Shown here one piece after another: positions 17,054 to 27,874 of a stretch of DNA of 64,000 nucleotides (positions within the stretch are counted from its first letter, which is position 1; the number at the start of each line of letters is the position of its first letter). Under the pieces are notes generated by a model, which made no database searches, was not told the origin of the DNA, and saw only the letters and a program-made list of their open reading frames with translations. The stretch is from Pseudomonas fluorescens. Its GTDB lineage: Bacteria; Pseudomonadota; Gammaproteobacteria; Pseudomonadales; Pseudomonadaceae. Location of the stretch: positions 1,098,501 through 1,162,500 of the forward strand of contig NZ_CP078138.1 of NCBI RefSeq assembly GCF_019212185.1, written 5' to 3'. Both the position numbers and the translations under genes were made by a program.

Positions 17054-18505
17054 TCAGAAGCCTGTCGGGGTGCGGGTGTGCCAGTCAGTGTTGAGCTGAT
17101 ACTGGTGCGCAACGTTGAGCAGGCGGCCTTCCTGGAAATAAGGGGCGAGCAGTTGCACGCCGACCGGCAAGCCATCGACAAAACCGGCTGGCATCGACAG
17201 GCCCGGCAGGCCCGCGAGGTTGGCGGTGATGGTGTAGACGTCTTCCAGGTACGCAGCGACCGGGTCGCTGTTCTTGGCGCCGAGTTTCCAGGCCGGGTTC
17301 GGCGTGGTTGGGCCGAGGATGATGTCGACCTCATTAAAGGCAGCCATGAAGTCGTTCTTCACCAGGCGACGGATCTTTTGCGCCTTCAAGTAGTACGCGT
17401 CGTAGTAACCGGCCGACAGGGCGTAGGCACCGACCATGATCCGGCGCTGAACCTCGGCACCGAAACCCTCACCGCGTGAGCGCTTATAGAGGTCGGTCAG
17501 GTCTTTCGGGTCTTCGCAGCGATAGCCGAAACGCACGCCGTCGAAACGCGACAGGTTGGAAGAAGCCTCGGCCGGAGCGATCACGTAGTACGCCGGAATC
17601 GCGTGCTGCATGTTCGGCAGGCTGATTTCCTTGACCACGGCGCCGAGCTTCTGCAGCTCCTTGACGCTGTTGTGGATCAGCTCGGCAATACGTGGGTCGA
17701 GACCGGCGCTGAAGTACTCTTTTGGCACGCCGATGCGCAGGCCCTGCAAAGAACCATTGAGGCCGGCGCTGTAGTCCGGAACCGGCTCGTCGATGCTGGT
17801 GGAGTCGTTCGGATCGAAGCCTGCCATACCTTGCAACAATATTGCGCAGTCTTCAGCGGTGCGCGCCAAAGGGCCACCCTGATCGAGACTGGACGCGTAG
17901 GCGATCATGCCCCAGCGCGAAACACGACCGTACGTCGGTTTCAGGCCTGTCAGGTTGGTAAAGGCTGCCGGCTGTCGGATCGAGCCGCCGGTGTCGGTGG
18001 CGGTGGCCGCCGGCAACAGACGAGCGGCAACGGCCACTGCCGAACCGCCGGACGAACCGCCTGGCACGTGCTCCAGGTTCCACGGGTTCTTCGCGGGGCC
18101 GTAGTAGCTCGATTCGTTGGCCGAGCCCATGGCGAACTCATCCATGTTGGTCTTGCCCAGGGTCACGGCGCCGGCGGCAGCCAGCTTGGCGACCACGGTG
18201 GCGTCGTACGGGGCCTTGAAGTTGTCGAGCATCTTCGAGCCGCAGCTGGTGCGGATGCCCTGGGTGCAGAACAGGTCCTTGTGGGCAATCGGCGCGCCCA
18301 GCAGGGCACCGCTCTCACCTTTGGCGCGGCGGGCGTCGGCGGCTTGCGCCTGCTGCAGTGCCAGCTCTTCGGTGAGGCTGATGAAGCTGTTGAGCTGCGG
18401 GTCGAGCTGGGCAATACGCGCCAGCAGGACGCGGGTCAGCTCTTCGGAGGAAAATTTCTTGTCGGCGAGTCCGCGGGCGATCTCGGCCAGAGTCAATTGA
18501 TGCAT
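17054..18505 (-). CDS. gatA: Aspartyl/glutamyl-tRNA amidotransferase subunit A
   Basis: Glutaminase (amidase-signature) subunit of GatCAB, releasing ammonia that is channelled to GatB. Start [20 protein letters not shown]; 483 residues, standard. The Ser-cisSer-Lys triad is visible as the lysine in [11 protein letters not shown] and the serines in [15 protein letters not shown] followed by [12 protein letters not shown]. It lies 16 bases after gatC in the same leftward operon. Reading frame intact. Confidence 0.97.
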   Translation of the reverse strand: MHQLTLAEIARGLADKKFSSEELTRVLLARIAQLDPQLNSFISLTEELALQQAQAADARRAKGESGALLGAPIAHKDLFCTQGIRTSCGSKMLDNFKAPYDATVVAKLAAAGAVTLGKTNMDEFAMGSANESSYYGPAKNPWNLEHVPGGSSGGSAVAVAARLLPAATATDTGGSIRQPAAFTNLTGLKPTYGRVSRWGMIAYASSLDQGGPLARTAEDCAILLQGMAGFDPNDSTSIDEPVPDYSAGLNGSLQGLRIGVPKEYFSAGLDPRIAELIHNSVKELQKLGAVVKEISLPNMQHAIPAYYVIAPAEASSNLSRFDGVRFGYRCEDPKDLTDLYKRSRGEGFGAEVQRRIMVGAYALSAGYYDAYYLKAQKIRRLVKNDFMAAFNEVDIILGPTTPNPAWKLGAKNSDPVAAYLEDVYTITANLAGLPGLSMPAGFVDGLPVGVQLLAPYFQEGRLLNVAHQYQLNTDWHTRTPTGF

Positions 18506-18521
18506 TGCAGGCTCTTTCCCT

Positions 18522-18809
18522 TTAGTCGATGACTTTCGGAACCAGATACAGGCCGTTTTCGACCGCTGGTGCGATGGACTGATAGGCCTCGCGGTGATTG
18601 GACTCGGTGACAACGTCTGCACGCAGGCGCTGGCTGGCTTCCAGTGGGTGGGCGAGGGGCTCGATACCGTCGGTATCGACCGCCTGCATTTCGTCGACCA
18701 GCCCGAGAATGCTGTTCAGGGCCGAAGTGATGTGTGGAAGATCGGCTTCATCGAGGCCGAGGCAGGCCAGGTGAGCGATTTTTTCCACGTCGGAGCGTTC
18801 AAGCGCCAT
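18522..18809 (-). CDS. gatC: Aspartyl/glutamyl-tRNA amidotransferase subunit C
   Basis: Small belt subunit of 95 residues that stabilises GatA and GatB. It begins [20 protein letters not shown] and contains the conserved [21 protein letters not shown] and the loop LRADVV. First gene of the leftward gatCAB operon; its promoter shares the 210-base gap with mreB, which runs the other way. I see no strong dyad in that gap. Confidence 0.96.
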   Translation of the reverse strand: MALERSDVEKIAHLACLGLDEADLPHITSALNSILGLVDEMQAVDTDGIEPLAHPLEASQRLRADVVTESNHREAYQSIAPAVENGLYLVPKVID

Positions 18810-19007
18810 GGGATTCTCCAGTGGAAAACAAAACGGATCTCGTCCGTGTGTTAGATTGTCGGAACACTACCGCATTTCTACGGTCATAAGGCCGCGATTG
18901 TGGGGGTTGGTGCACGGAAAAGCGGCCAATTTAACATATTGGCGCCTTGCCCAAAATCCCTGTCGTTGTTAGAGTTTGCCGCACTTTTTTACCCACGCGT
19001 TGCCTAG

Positions 19008-20057
<1,050 letters not shown>

Positions 20058-20087
20058 TTTCGCCGCAGGCTTCTATGCTGTTCGCGC

Positions 20088-20115
20088 ACAGGCAGCACTT
20101 TGCAGTGCTGCCTGT
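20088..20115 (+). terminator. Hairpin between mreB and mreC
   Basis: Perfect 12-bp stem ACAGGCAGCACT-TTGC-AGTGCTGCCTGT, followed by TGGCGTTTATCTTCT, a weak T-rich tail. Likely attenuates rather than fully stops, giving more mreB than mreCD transcript. Confidence 0.6.
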
Positions 20116-20199
20116 TGGCGTTTATCTTCTGTCAATCTGCATCCAGGCCGGTTTGATGCCGTATGAATAAACAGAACATTTGCCTGGGAGGAGCGGCTT

Positions 20200-21303
20200 A
20201 TTAAACCGCTCTTCACCAAAGGTCCCTCGTTGGGTGTGCGCTTTCTGGTGCTGGCCGTGCTATCGGTCGCATTGATGGTGGTGGATGCCCGCTTCGACGC
20301 CCTCAAGCCTGCGCGCAGTCAGATGTCGCTGGTGTTGATGGACGCCTATTGGATCACCGACCTGCCCGAGCGTTTGTGGCAAGGAGTGAGCAGCCAGTTT
20401 GGCAGCCGCACCGAGTTGGTCGCCGAGAACGAAAAACTCAAGACCGAAAACCTGCTGTTGCAGGGCCGCATGCAGAAGCTCGCGGCCCTGACCGAGCAGA
20501 ACGTGCGGTTGCGCGAGTTGCTCAACTCTTCGGCACTGGTGAATGAAAAGGTTGAGGTAGCCGAGTTGATCGGCGTCGATCCCAACCCGTTTACCCATCG
20601 AATCATCATCAACAAGGGCGAACGCGACGGCGTGGTTCTTGGCCAGCCGGTGCTCGACGCCCGTGGCCTGATGGGCCAGGTAGTCGAGTTGATGCCGTAC
20701 ACCTCGCGGGTGTTGCTGCTGACCGACACCACCCACAGCATCCCTGTGCAAGTGAATCGCAATGGCTTGCGGGCAATTGCCAGCGGCACCGGCAATCCGG
20801 AACGCCTGGAATTGCGCCATGTTGCGGACACGGCGGATATCAAGGAAGGCGACCTGCTGGTGAGCTCCGGTCTTGGTCAGCGCTTCCCGGCGGGCTACCC
20901 GGTCGCCACGGTCAAGGAAGTCATTCACGACTCCGGCCAGCCTTTCGCTATTGTCCGCGCAGTGCCGACGGCCGCGCTCAATCGCAGTCGCTACATGTTG
21001 CTGGTGTTCAGTGATAGCCGCACGCCGGAAGAGCGGGCCAATGAGGCTGCCCAGGCTCAGGATGCCCAGGATCAGCACGCCGGCAGCGCCGTGGTGGTGC
21101 CGGCGGCCGTGCCTGCGCCTGCCGCAGCAGCACCTGTGACGACCACTGCCCCGGTAACCGCTCCGGCCGCAGCGAAACCGGTGACACCGGCCAAGCCTGC
21201 TGCCCACGCCACCCCGGCCAAGCCGGTGGCGACTCCGGTCAAGCCGGCAGCGACCAAGCCGCCCGCGACGACGCCCGCAGCCACTCCTCAGGGTAGAGAA
21301 TAA
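20200..21303 (+). CDS. mreC: Rod-shape-determining protein MreC
   Basis: Bitopic inner-membrane scaffold that joins MreB filaments to the periplasmic wall synthases. Domains: cytoplasmic start, one membrane helix (GVRFLVLAVLSVALMVVDARF), a coiled coil (RTELVAENEKLKTENLLLQ), the beta-barrel MreC core ending near VPTAALNRSRYMLLVF, then a roughly 85-residue Ala/Pro/Thr/Lys-rich tail (from about 21018 to the stop). Start: the only conventional in-frame option is TTG 20230, with a poor ribosome site and a clipped N-terminus. An ATT at 20200 follows GGGAGGAG (20186-20193) by 6 bases and yields IKPLFTKGPSLGVRF, so I take it as the start. The stop overlaps mreD (TAATG). Confidence 0.9.
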   Translation: MKPLFTKGPSLGVRFLVLAVLSVALMVVDARFDALKPARSQMSLVLMDAYWITDLPERLWQGVSSQFGSRTELVAENEKLKTENLLLQGRMQKLAALTEQNVRLRELLNSSALVNEKVEVAELIGVDPNPFTHRIIINKGERDGVVLGQPVLDARGLMGQVVELMPYTSRVLLLTDTTHSIPVQVNRNGLRAIASGTGNPERLELRHVADTADIKEGDLLVSSGLGQRFPAGYPVATVKEVIHDSGQPFAIVRAVPTAALNRSRYMLLVFSDSRTPEERANEAAQAQDAQDQHAGSAVVVPAAVPAPAAAAPVTTTAPVTAPAAAKPVTPAKPAAHATPAKPVATPVKPAATKPPATTPAATPQGRE

Positions 21304-21785
21304 TGGTCAGTACCCGCTCGCGTAATGGCTGGATGATCTGGATGACCTTCGCCATTGGCATGCTGCTCAGCGTCGTGCCATTTCCCCATGTCGAGATCCT
21401 GCGACCGATGTTCCTCGCGCTGCCCCTGGCCTACTGGGCCCTGGAAATGCCGCACAAGATCGGTATGGCCAGCGCGTTTTGCCTGGGCCTGGCACAAGAC
21501 GTACTGTTCGGCACCCTGCTCGGACACAACGCGTTGATCCTGACCTTGATCACCTTCCTGATCCTGTCGCTGCAGCAGCGGGTGCGGATGTTTCCAATGT
21601 GGCAGCAAAGCCTGGTGATCCTGGTGGTGCTCGGGCTCGCACAACTGTTGCAACTGTGGCTCAGCGCCCTGACCGGTAACCGGCAGACGCTGGCGGTTTT
21701 GTTGCCCGCGCTGATCAGCGCCTTGCTCTGGCCCTGGGTCAGCTTCGGATTGCGTGGGTTGAGCCGCCGCTACAAAATCAACTAA
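21303..21785 (+). CDS. mreD: Rod-shape-determining protein MreD
   Basis: Polytopic inner-membrane partner of MreC in the elongasome, 160 residues with five or six helices ([47 protein letters not shown] and so on). [14 protein letters not shown] is the conserved helix motif of the family. Its ATG overlaps the mreC stop by one base, implying translational coupling. Confidence 0.95.
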   Translation: MVSTRSRNGWMIWMTFAIGMLLSVVPFPHVEILRPMFLALPLAYWALEMPHKIGMASAFCLGLAQDVLFGTLLGHNALILTLITFLILSLQQRVRMFPMWQQSLVILVVLGLAQLLQLWLSALTGNRQTLAVLLPALISALLWPWVSFGLRGLSRRYKIN

Positions 21786-21831
21786 TCATTCGGTCAGGCA
21801 TTGGCCCGCACCTCGACAGGGAGATGTCTTG

Positions 21832-22443
21832 ATGAATCCGCTTTTCCTCGCCTCAGGTTCACCACGCCGGCGTGAGCTGCTGACGCAGATCGGCGTGGCG
21901 TTCAGCGTCATCGGCGCCGAAATCGATGAAACCCCTCTGCCAGATGAATCCCCAGCGGCCTATGTCGAGCGCCTCGCACGGGGCAAGGCCCAGGCCGGTC
22001 GTGCGCGACTGAATGCCAATGCCCAGGCTTGTGTGCTGGGTGCCGACACCGCCGTGGTGCTCGACGGAAAAATCCTCGGCAAGCCCCTCGACGAAGCCAA
22101 TGCGCTGGCGATGCTGATGAGCCTTTCGGGCCAGGAGCATGAGGTGCTGACTGCGATTGCCTTGCTCGACGGCGAGCGCTGCGAATCGCGGGTGGTGCGT
22201 AGCCTGGTACGTTTTCGTCCCATCAACGCGGCCGAGGCCAGTGCTTACTGGGCCGGCGGTGAACCCCGGGACAAGGCCGGCGGCTATGGCATCCAGGGGC
22301 TTGGTGCGGTGTTCGTCAGCGGCCTCAATGGCAGTTATTCCGCGGTCGTCGGCCTGCCTTTATGCGAAACCGCAGAACTGCTCGGCCATTTCGGCATACC
22401 CTGTTGGCAAACCCCAAGCGCGCCCAGCGCCGTACTGACTTGA
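21832..22443 (+). CDS. maf: Maf-family nucleoside triphosphate pyrophosphatase
   Basis: House-cleaning pyrophosphatase acting on dTTP/UTP and modified pyrimidine nucleotides (YhdE type). Motifs: [12 protein letters not shown] at the N-terminus, the acidic [28 protein letters not shown] and the C-terminal [12 protein letters not shown]. 203 residues. ATG chosen over a TTG one codon upstream because GGGAG at 21820 fits it. Between mreD and rng on the same strand, the usual arrangement. Confidence 0.94.
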   Translation: MNPLFLASGSPRRRELLTQIGVAFSVIGAEIDETPLPDESPAAYVERLARGKAQAGRARLNANAQACVLGADTAVVLDGKILGKPLDEANALAMLMSLSGQEHEVLTAIALLDGERCESRVVRSLVRFRPINAAEASAYWAGGEPRDKAGGYGIQGLGAVFVSGLNGSYSAVVGLPLCETAELLGHFGIPCWQTPSAPSAVLT

Positions 22444-22483
22444 TGCGGCCATAATCGTGAACATGCCTGAACGAGATCCTGCC

Positions 22484-23941
22484 ATGAGTGAAGAGATTCT
22501 GATCAACATCACGCCGATGGAGTCACGCGTGGCGGTGGTCGAAAACGGTGTCCTGCAAGAAGTGCACGTCGAGCGCACGCAGAAGCGCGGGATCGTCGGC
22601 AACATCTATAAAGGCAAGGTGGTGCGGGTGCTGCCGGGCATGCAGGCGGCGTTCGTCGACATCGGGCTGGATCGCGCGGCGTTTATTCACGCTTCGGAAA
22701 TCTCTCTGCGCGAAGGGCCTGCGGTGGAAAGCATCAGTGCCCTGGTACATGAAGGGCAGAGCCTGGTGGTGCAGGTCACCAAGGACCCGATCGGCTCCAA
22801 GGGCGCGCGCCTGACTACCCAGCTGTCGATTCCTTCGCGTTACCTGGTGTACATGCCGCGTACCGCCCACGTTGGCATTTCCCTGAAAATCGAGGACGAA
22901 GCCGAGCGCGAACGCCTCAAGCAAGTGGTCACCGATTGCGTGGCCAAGGAAGGCATCAAGGAAGCCGGCGGCTTTATCCTGCGTACCGCAGCCGAGGGTG
23001 CGGGTGCCGACGAAATCCTCATGGACATCCGCTACCTGCGCCGTTTGTGGGATCAGATCGGCGCGCAGATCAAGACCATTGGCGCGCCCAATGTGATCTA
23101 CGAAGACCTGGGCCTGGCCTTGCGCACCCTGCGCGACCTGGTGAGTCCGAAAATCGAGAAGATCCGCATTGATTCCCGGGAAACCTTCCAGAAAACCACG
23201 CAGTTCGTTGCCGAGTTGATGCCGGAGATCGCCGACCGCCTGGAGCACTACCCGGGTGAGCGGCCGATTTTCGATCTGTACGGGGTCGAGGACGAAATCC
23301 AGAAAGCCCTGGAACGCAAGGTGCCACTCAAGTCCGGCGGCTACCTGGTGGTCGACCCGGCCGAAGCCATGAGCACGATTGACGTTAATACCGGCGCTTT
23401 CGTCGGGCACCGCAACCTTGAAGAGACTATCTTCAAGACTAACCTTGAGGCAGCGACGGCGATTGCCCGGCAACTGCGCCTGCGCAACCTGGGCGGGATC
23501 ATCATCATTGACTTCATCGACATGGAAGACGAGGAGCATCAGCGCCAAGTCCTGCGCACGCTGGAGAAGCAGTTGGAGCGCGATCACGCCAAGACCAACA
23601 TCATCGGCATCACCGAGTTGGGCCTGGTGCAGATGACGCGCAAGCGCACCCGCGAAAGTCTTGAGCAGGTGCTGTGCGAGCCGTGCAGCAGTTGCCAGGG
23701 CCGAGGCAAGTTGAAGACTCCGGAAACCGTGTGTTATGAGATTTTCCGAGAGATTCTGCGTGAGGCGCGTGCCTATCAGGCGGAAGGCTATCGCGTACTG
23801 GCCAACCAGAAAGTGGTGGATCGCCTGCTGGACGAGGAGTCGGGCAATGTCGCCGAACTCGAGGGATTTATCGGGCGCACCATTCGCTTCCAGGTGGAGA
23901 CCATGTATTCCCAGGAACAATACGACGTGGTGCTGCTCTGA
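22484..23941 (+). CDS. rng: Ribonuclease G
   Basis: Single-strand endoribonuclease that matures the 5' end of 16S rRNA and turns over mRNAs. 485 residues, typical. Start MSEEILINITPMESRVAVVE. An S1 domain follows (IYKGKVVRVLPGMQAAFVDIG). The catalytic DNase I-like part carries VDPAEAMSTIDVNTGAFVG and IIIIDFIDMEDEEH, the metal-binding acidic residues. The Zn-link is CEPCSSCQGRG. It lacks the long disordered C-terminus of RNase E. A frame that starts 27 bases earlier adds nine unconserved residues and was not used. Confidence 0.96.
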   Translation: MSEEILINITPMESRVAVVENGVLQEVHVERTQKRGIVGNIYKGKVVRVLPGMQAAFVDIGLDRAAFIHASEISLREGPAVESISALVHEGQSLVVQVTKDPIGSKGARLTTQLSIPSRYLVYMPRTAHVGISLKIEDEAERERLKQVVTDCVAKEGIKEAGGFILRTAAEGAGADEILMDIRYLRRLWDQIGAQIKTIGAPNVIYEDLGLALRTLRDLVSPKIEKIRIDSRETFQKTTQFVAELMPEIADRLEHYPGERPIFDLYGVEDEIQKALERKVPLKSGGYLVVDPAEAMSTIDVNTGAFVGHRNLEETIFKTNLEAATAIARQLRLRNLGGIIIIDFIDMEDEEHQRQVLRTLEKQLERDHAKTNIIGITELGLVQMTRKRTRESLEQVLCEPCSSCQGRGKLKTPETVCYEIFREILREARAYQAEGYRVLANQKVVDRLLDEESGNVAELEGFIGRTIRFQVETMYSQEQYDVVLL

Positions 23942-24010
23942 ATCGCTGTGTTCCATTCCTCATGGCTGGCCTGTGCTCGCTGAACCTGTTTTCTTTGGGA
24001 GCCAACTGAC

Positions 24011-27000
24011 ATGGAGCGTCTGATGCGCATTCTGGGCACGCTGACCCGCTGGGGCCTGGGGTTGTGCGCGTTGCTGCTGGTGCTGATCGCGCTCTACGTC
24101 AACCTGGGTCGTGAGTTGATCCCGCTGGTCGCTGAGTACCGTGCCGAGGCGCAGGCCAAGGCTCGGGAAGCGCTGGACATGCCGTTGGAGATCGGCAGCC
24201 TGGAAGGGCGCTGGAGCGGCATGGCCCCAGTGTTGTTGGCCCATGACGTGACCGTGGGTGAGGGTGCCAATGCCCTGCATCTGGAGCAGGTGCGCGTGGT
24301 TCCGGATATTTGGGGCAGCCTGCTGGCGCGCGCGGTGCGTATCGAACACCTCGAGCTCAACGGCCTCAAGCTCAGCCTCAAGGAAGGCGCCGACGGCCAA
24401 TGGGCGCTGGAAGGTGTGCCGGTGCAGCAGAACAAACCGCTGGATCCCACGCAACTGTTCAATCAGATGCAGATGGTCAGCCGCCTGTCGGTGCTCGACA
24501 GTCAGGTCACCCTGCAACCGCTGGACCATGCGCCGCTGACCCTGACCTACGTCGGCCTGACCCTCAAGACCGGCCCCAGTCGCCAGCGTCTCGACGCCCG
24601 CCTGACCCTGCCCGATGGCCAGCCTCTGGCGCTGAGCCTGCGCAGCCGGATGCGCACCGATCAGTGGCAGGATGCTGAAATCGAAAGCTACCTGAGCCTG
24701 CCGCAAAGTGACTGGGCGCGCTGGGTGCCGGCCAGGGTGACCCAGCAATGGAAGCTCTCTGAGCTCAAGGCCGGTGGCGAGTTCTGGGTGAGCTGGGCCA
24801 AGGGCACCCTGCAAAGCGCTGCAATCCGCCTGAACGCCCCGCAATTCAAGGGCGCCTACGCCGAGCGCAAGCCGGTGCAGATCAATAACCTGGCACTCAA
24901 TGCCTACTTCAAGCGCAGCGGCGAAGGTTTCCAGCTGTCCCTCGATTCGCTGGCGATGAACCTCGGCAAGACCCGCTTCGATACCCGTCTGCAGCTACAG
25001 ACTACAAACACCGAGAAAGAAGGGGAGCGCTGGCACCTGCAGGCCGATCGCCTTGACCTCACGCCACTGACCCCCATCATCAATGCCCTGGGGCCTTTGC
25101 CGGAAGGGGTGGCGACCACCATCGAACGCCTCAAGGTCACCGGTACTCTGCGTAACGTGCTGATCGACATTCGGCCCAATGCCACCGATGACAGCAAATT
25201 CAGTTTCGCCGCCAATCTGGAACAGGTCGGTTTTGACGCCTACCACGGCGCACCAGCGGCGCGTAACGTCAGCGGCAGCATCAGCGGCGACCTGGGTCAG
25301 GGCGAGCTGCGCATGGACAGCAAGGATTTCATGCTGCACCTGGACCCGATCTTCGCCAAGCCCTGGCAGTACCTGCAGGCCAACGCGCGGCTGACCTGGA
25401 AACTCGACAAGCAAGGCTTCACCCTGATCGCGCCGTACCTGAAGGTGCTGGGTGAGGAGGGCAAGATTGCCGGCGACTTCCTGATTCGTCTGCATTTCGA
25501 CCACAGCCAGGAAGACTACATGGACCTGCGGGTCGGCCTGGTGGAGGGCGACGGCCGCTACACCAGCAAATACCTGCCCAAGGTCCTCAGTCCTGGGCTG
25601 GACGAGTGGCTGCGTACGGCCATTCTCAAAGGCGCGGTCGATGAAGGTTTCTTCCAGTACCAGGGCTCGCTGAGCCACGACGCGGGCGAGGCTGATCGCA
25701 GCATCAGCCTGTTTTTCAAGGTGCACGATGCCGAGCTGGCGTTTCAACCGGGCTGGCCGCACCTGAGCAAGATCAATGGCGATGTGTTCGTCGAAGACAG
25801 CGGCGTGCGTATCGTTGCCAGCCAGGGGCAGTTGCTCGACACCCAGGTTCGCGATGTTTTCGTCAACATTCCCCATGTGCCGGCCGAGAAAAACACCCAT
25901 ATGTACATCGATGGCGCCTTCGCCGGCGGCCTGGGCGACGGGGTGAAGATTCTCCAGGAGGCGCCGATCGGCACCGGTCCGACCTTTGCGGGCTGGCAGG
26001 GCGAAGGGGAGTTGCAGGGCAAGCTGAAACTCGACATTCCGCTGGAAAAAGGCGAAGAGCCGAAAATCCTGGTGGACTTCAAAACGGCCAAGGCGCGCCT
26101 GAAACTCAGCGAGCCGGAGCTTGAACTGACCCAGCTCAAGGGCGATTTCCGTTTCGACAGCGCCAAAGGCCTGAGCGGTCAGGGGATCAGCGCGCGGGCC
26201 TTTGATCGACCGGTGACGGCGCAGATTTTCGCCGACGGCAGCGCCGGCAAACTCAACACCCGTGTCACCGCCTCGGGCCAGGTCACGGTGAAGAAACTCA
26301 CTGAATGGCTGAAGGTCACCCAGCCGTTGCCGGTTTCCGGAGATATCCCTTATCAGTTGCAAGTCACCCTCGATGGCGCCGACAGCCAGTTGATGGTCAG
26401 CTCCAGCCTCAAGGGCGTTGCCGTGGATTTGCCAGCGCCATTCGGCATGCCCGCCGAGCAGGGGCGCGACACGGTGTTCCGCATGACGTTACAAGGCAGC
26501 GAGCGACGCTACTGGCTGGACTATGGTGACCTCGCAGACTTCACCTTTGCGGCGCCGAGCAACAATTTTGCCGACGGCCGTGGTGAGCTGTTCCTTGGCA
26601 GCGGCAATGCCGTATTGCCGGGCAACAAAGGCCTGCGCGTGCGTGGGGTGTTGTCGGAGCTGGATGTCGAGCCGTGGAAAAACCTGGTGGACAAGTATGC
26701 CGGGCAAGATCCGGGCGGCAGTGCCAAGCAATTGCTCAGTGGCGCAGACTTCAAGGTCAACAAGCTCACTGGCTTTGGTACCACCCTGGATCAGGCGCGC
26801 GTGCAACTGGATCGCAAGCCCGGTGCCTGGGCCCTGCAGCTCGACAGCCAGCAGGTCAAGGGCAACGTCGGGCTGCCTGATGCCAAGGGGGCGCCGATTG
26901 CGGTGAATCTGCAGTACGTGCGCCTGCCGGCACCGGACCCAAAGGTGCAAGCCGACGAAAATGCGCCGGATCCGCTGGCCTCGGTTGATCCGACCAAGGT

Positions 27001-27811
27001 GCCAGCGCTGGATATCAATATTGCGCAGTTGTTCCAGGGCAAGGACCTGGTGGGCGCCTGGACGCTGAAGGTGCGGCCAACGGCTAAAGGCCTGGCGTTC
27101 AATTCCATGAGCCTGGGGCTCAAGGGCATGCAGTTGCAGGGCGCGGGCGGCTGGGAGGGCGTGCCGGGCGCGAGTAGCAGTTGGATCAAGGGTCGCCTGG
27201 AAGGCAAGAACCTGGCGGATGTACTTCAGGGTTGGGGTTTTGCACCCACGGTCACCAGTGAAAACTTCCATGTCGATATCGACGGTCGCTGGCCTGGCTC
27301 ACCAGCCTGGGTCGGGTTGAAGCGCTTTTCCGGCAGCCTCGATGCGTCGCTGAACAAGGGCCAGATGGTCGAAGTCGAAGGCGGTGCCCAGGCCCTGCGG
27401 GTGTTTGGTTTGCTCAATTTCAACTCGATCGGCCGGCGCCTGCGCCTGGACTTCTCCGACCTGTTCGGCAAAGGCCTGAGCTACGACCGGGTCAAGGGCC
27501 TGCTGGTCGCCAGCAACGGGGTGTTCGTCACCCGCGAGCCGATTATCCTGACTGGCCCTTCGAGCAACCTGGAGCTCAACGGCACGCTGGACATGGCCGC
27601 CGACCGCATCGACGCAAAGCTGTTGGTGACCCTGCCGCTGACCAATAATCTGCCCATCGCCGCGCTGATCGTCGGCGCGCCCGCAGTAGGCGGTGCGTTG
27701 TTCCTCATCGACAAGTTGATCGGCGATCGCGTGGCCCGCTTTGCCAGTGTCAAATACACCGTCCAGGGACCGGTCAAAGAACCGAAAATCACCTTCGAGA
27801 AACCCTTTTGA
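24011..27811 (+). CDS. yhdP: YhdP family AsmA-like outer-membrane lipid transport protein
   Basis: Large inner-membrane-anchored protein of the AsmA/TamB/YhdP group, thought to form a bridge carrying phospholipids to the outer membrane. 1266 residues, in range. One N-terminal helix (GLCALLLVLIALYVNLG) follows the start MERLMRILGTLTRWG; the rest is a long beta-rich groove without catalytic motifs, ending in the conserved block AALIVGAPAVGGALFLIDKL and YTVQGPVKEPKI. Follows rng on the same strand by 69 bases, as in other gamma-proteobacteria. Confidence 0.92.
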   Translation: MERLMRILGTLTRWGLGLCALLLVLIALYVNLGRELIPLVAEYRAEAQAKAREALDMPLEIGSLEGRWSGMAPVLLAHDVTVGEGANALHLEQVRVVPDIWGSLLARAVRIEHLELNGLKLSLKEGADGQWALEGVPVQQNKPLDPTQLFNQMQMVSRLSVLDSQVTLQPLDHAPLTLTYVGLTLKTGPSRQRLDARLTLPDGQPLALSLRSRMRTDQWQDAEIESYLSLPQSDWARWVPARVTQQWKLSELKAGGEFWVSWAKGTLQSAAIRLNAPQFKGAYAERKPVQINNLALNAYFKRSGEGFQLSLDSLAMNLGKTRFDTRLQLQTTNTEKEGERWHLQADRLDLTPLTPIINALGPLPEGVATTIERLKVTGTLRNVLIDIRPNATDDSKFSFAANLEQVGFDAYHGAPAARNVSGSISGDLGQGELRMDSKDFMLHLDPIFAKPWQYLQANARLTWKLDKQGFTLIAPYLKVLGEEGKIAGDFLIRLHFDHSQEDYMDLRVGLVEGDGRYTSKYLPKVLSPGLDEWLRTAILKGAVDEGFFQYQGSLSHDAGEADRSISLFFKVHDAELAFQPGWPHLSKINGDVFVEDSGVRIVASQGQLLDTQVRDVFVNIPHVPAEKNTHMYIDGAFAGGLGDGVKILQEAPIGTGPTFAGWQGEGELQGKLKLDIPLEKGEEPKILVDFKTAKARLKLSEPELELTQLKGDFRFDSAKGLSGQGISARAFDRPVTAQIFADGSAGKLNTRVTASGQVTVKKLTEWLKVTQPLPVSGDIPYQLQVTLDGADSQLMVSSSLKGVAVDLPAPFGMPAEQGRDTVFRMTLQGSERRYWLDYGDLADFTFAAPSNNFADGRGELFLGSGNAVLPGNKGLRVRGVLSELDVEPWKNLVDKYAGQDPGGSAKQLLSGADFKVNKLTGFGTTLDQARVQLDRKPGAWALQLDSQQVKGNVGLPDAKGAPIAVNLQYVRLPAPDPKVQADENAPDPLASVDPTKVPALDINIAQLFQGKDLVGAWTLKVRPTAKGLAFNSMSLGLKGMQLQGAGGWEGVPGASSSWIKGRLEGKNLADVLQGWGFAPTVTSENFHVDIDGRWPGSPAWVGLKRFSGSLDASLNKGQMVEVEGGAQALRVFGLLNFNSIGRRLRLDFSDLFGKGLSYDRVKGLLVASNGVFVTREPIILTGPSSNLELNGTLDMAADRIDAKLLVTLPLTNNLPIAALIVGAPAVGGALFLIDKLIGDRVARFASVKYTVQGPVKEPKITFEKPF

Positions 27812-27874
27812 GGCGATTTTTCACAACCGCCGCCTATGGAGTAGCATGGCTGCATACCTGATACGGAGCGCACC

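Noticed and set aside
20230..20232. TTG as the mreC start
   Set aside because: Weak ribosome site and loss of the conserved IKPLFTKGPS N-terminus; ATT 20200 has a near-ideal site. Kept as the alternative.
24995..26362. Antisense frame of 455 codons inside yhdP
   Set aside because: yhdP is continuous and conserved on the other strand.
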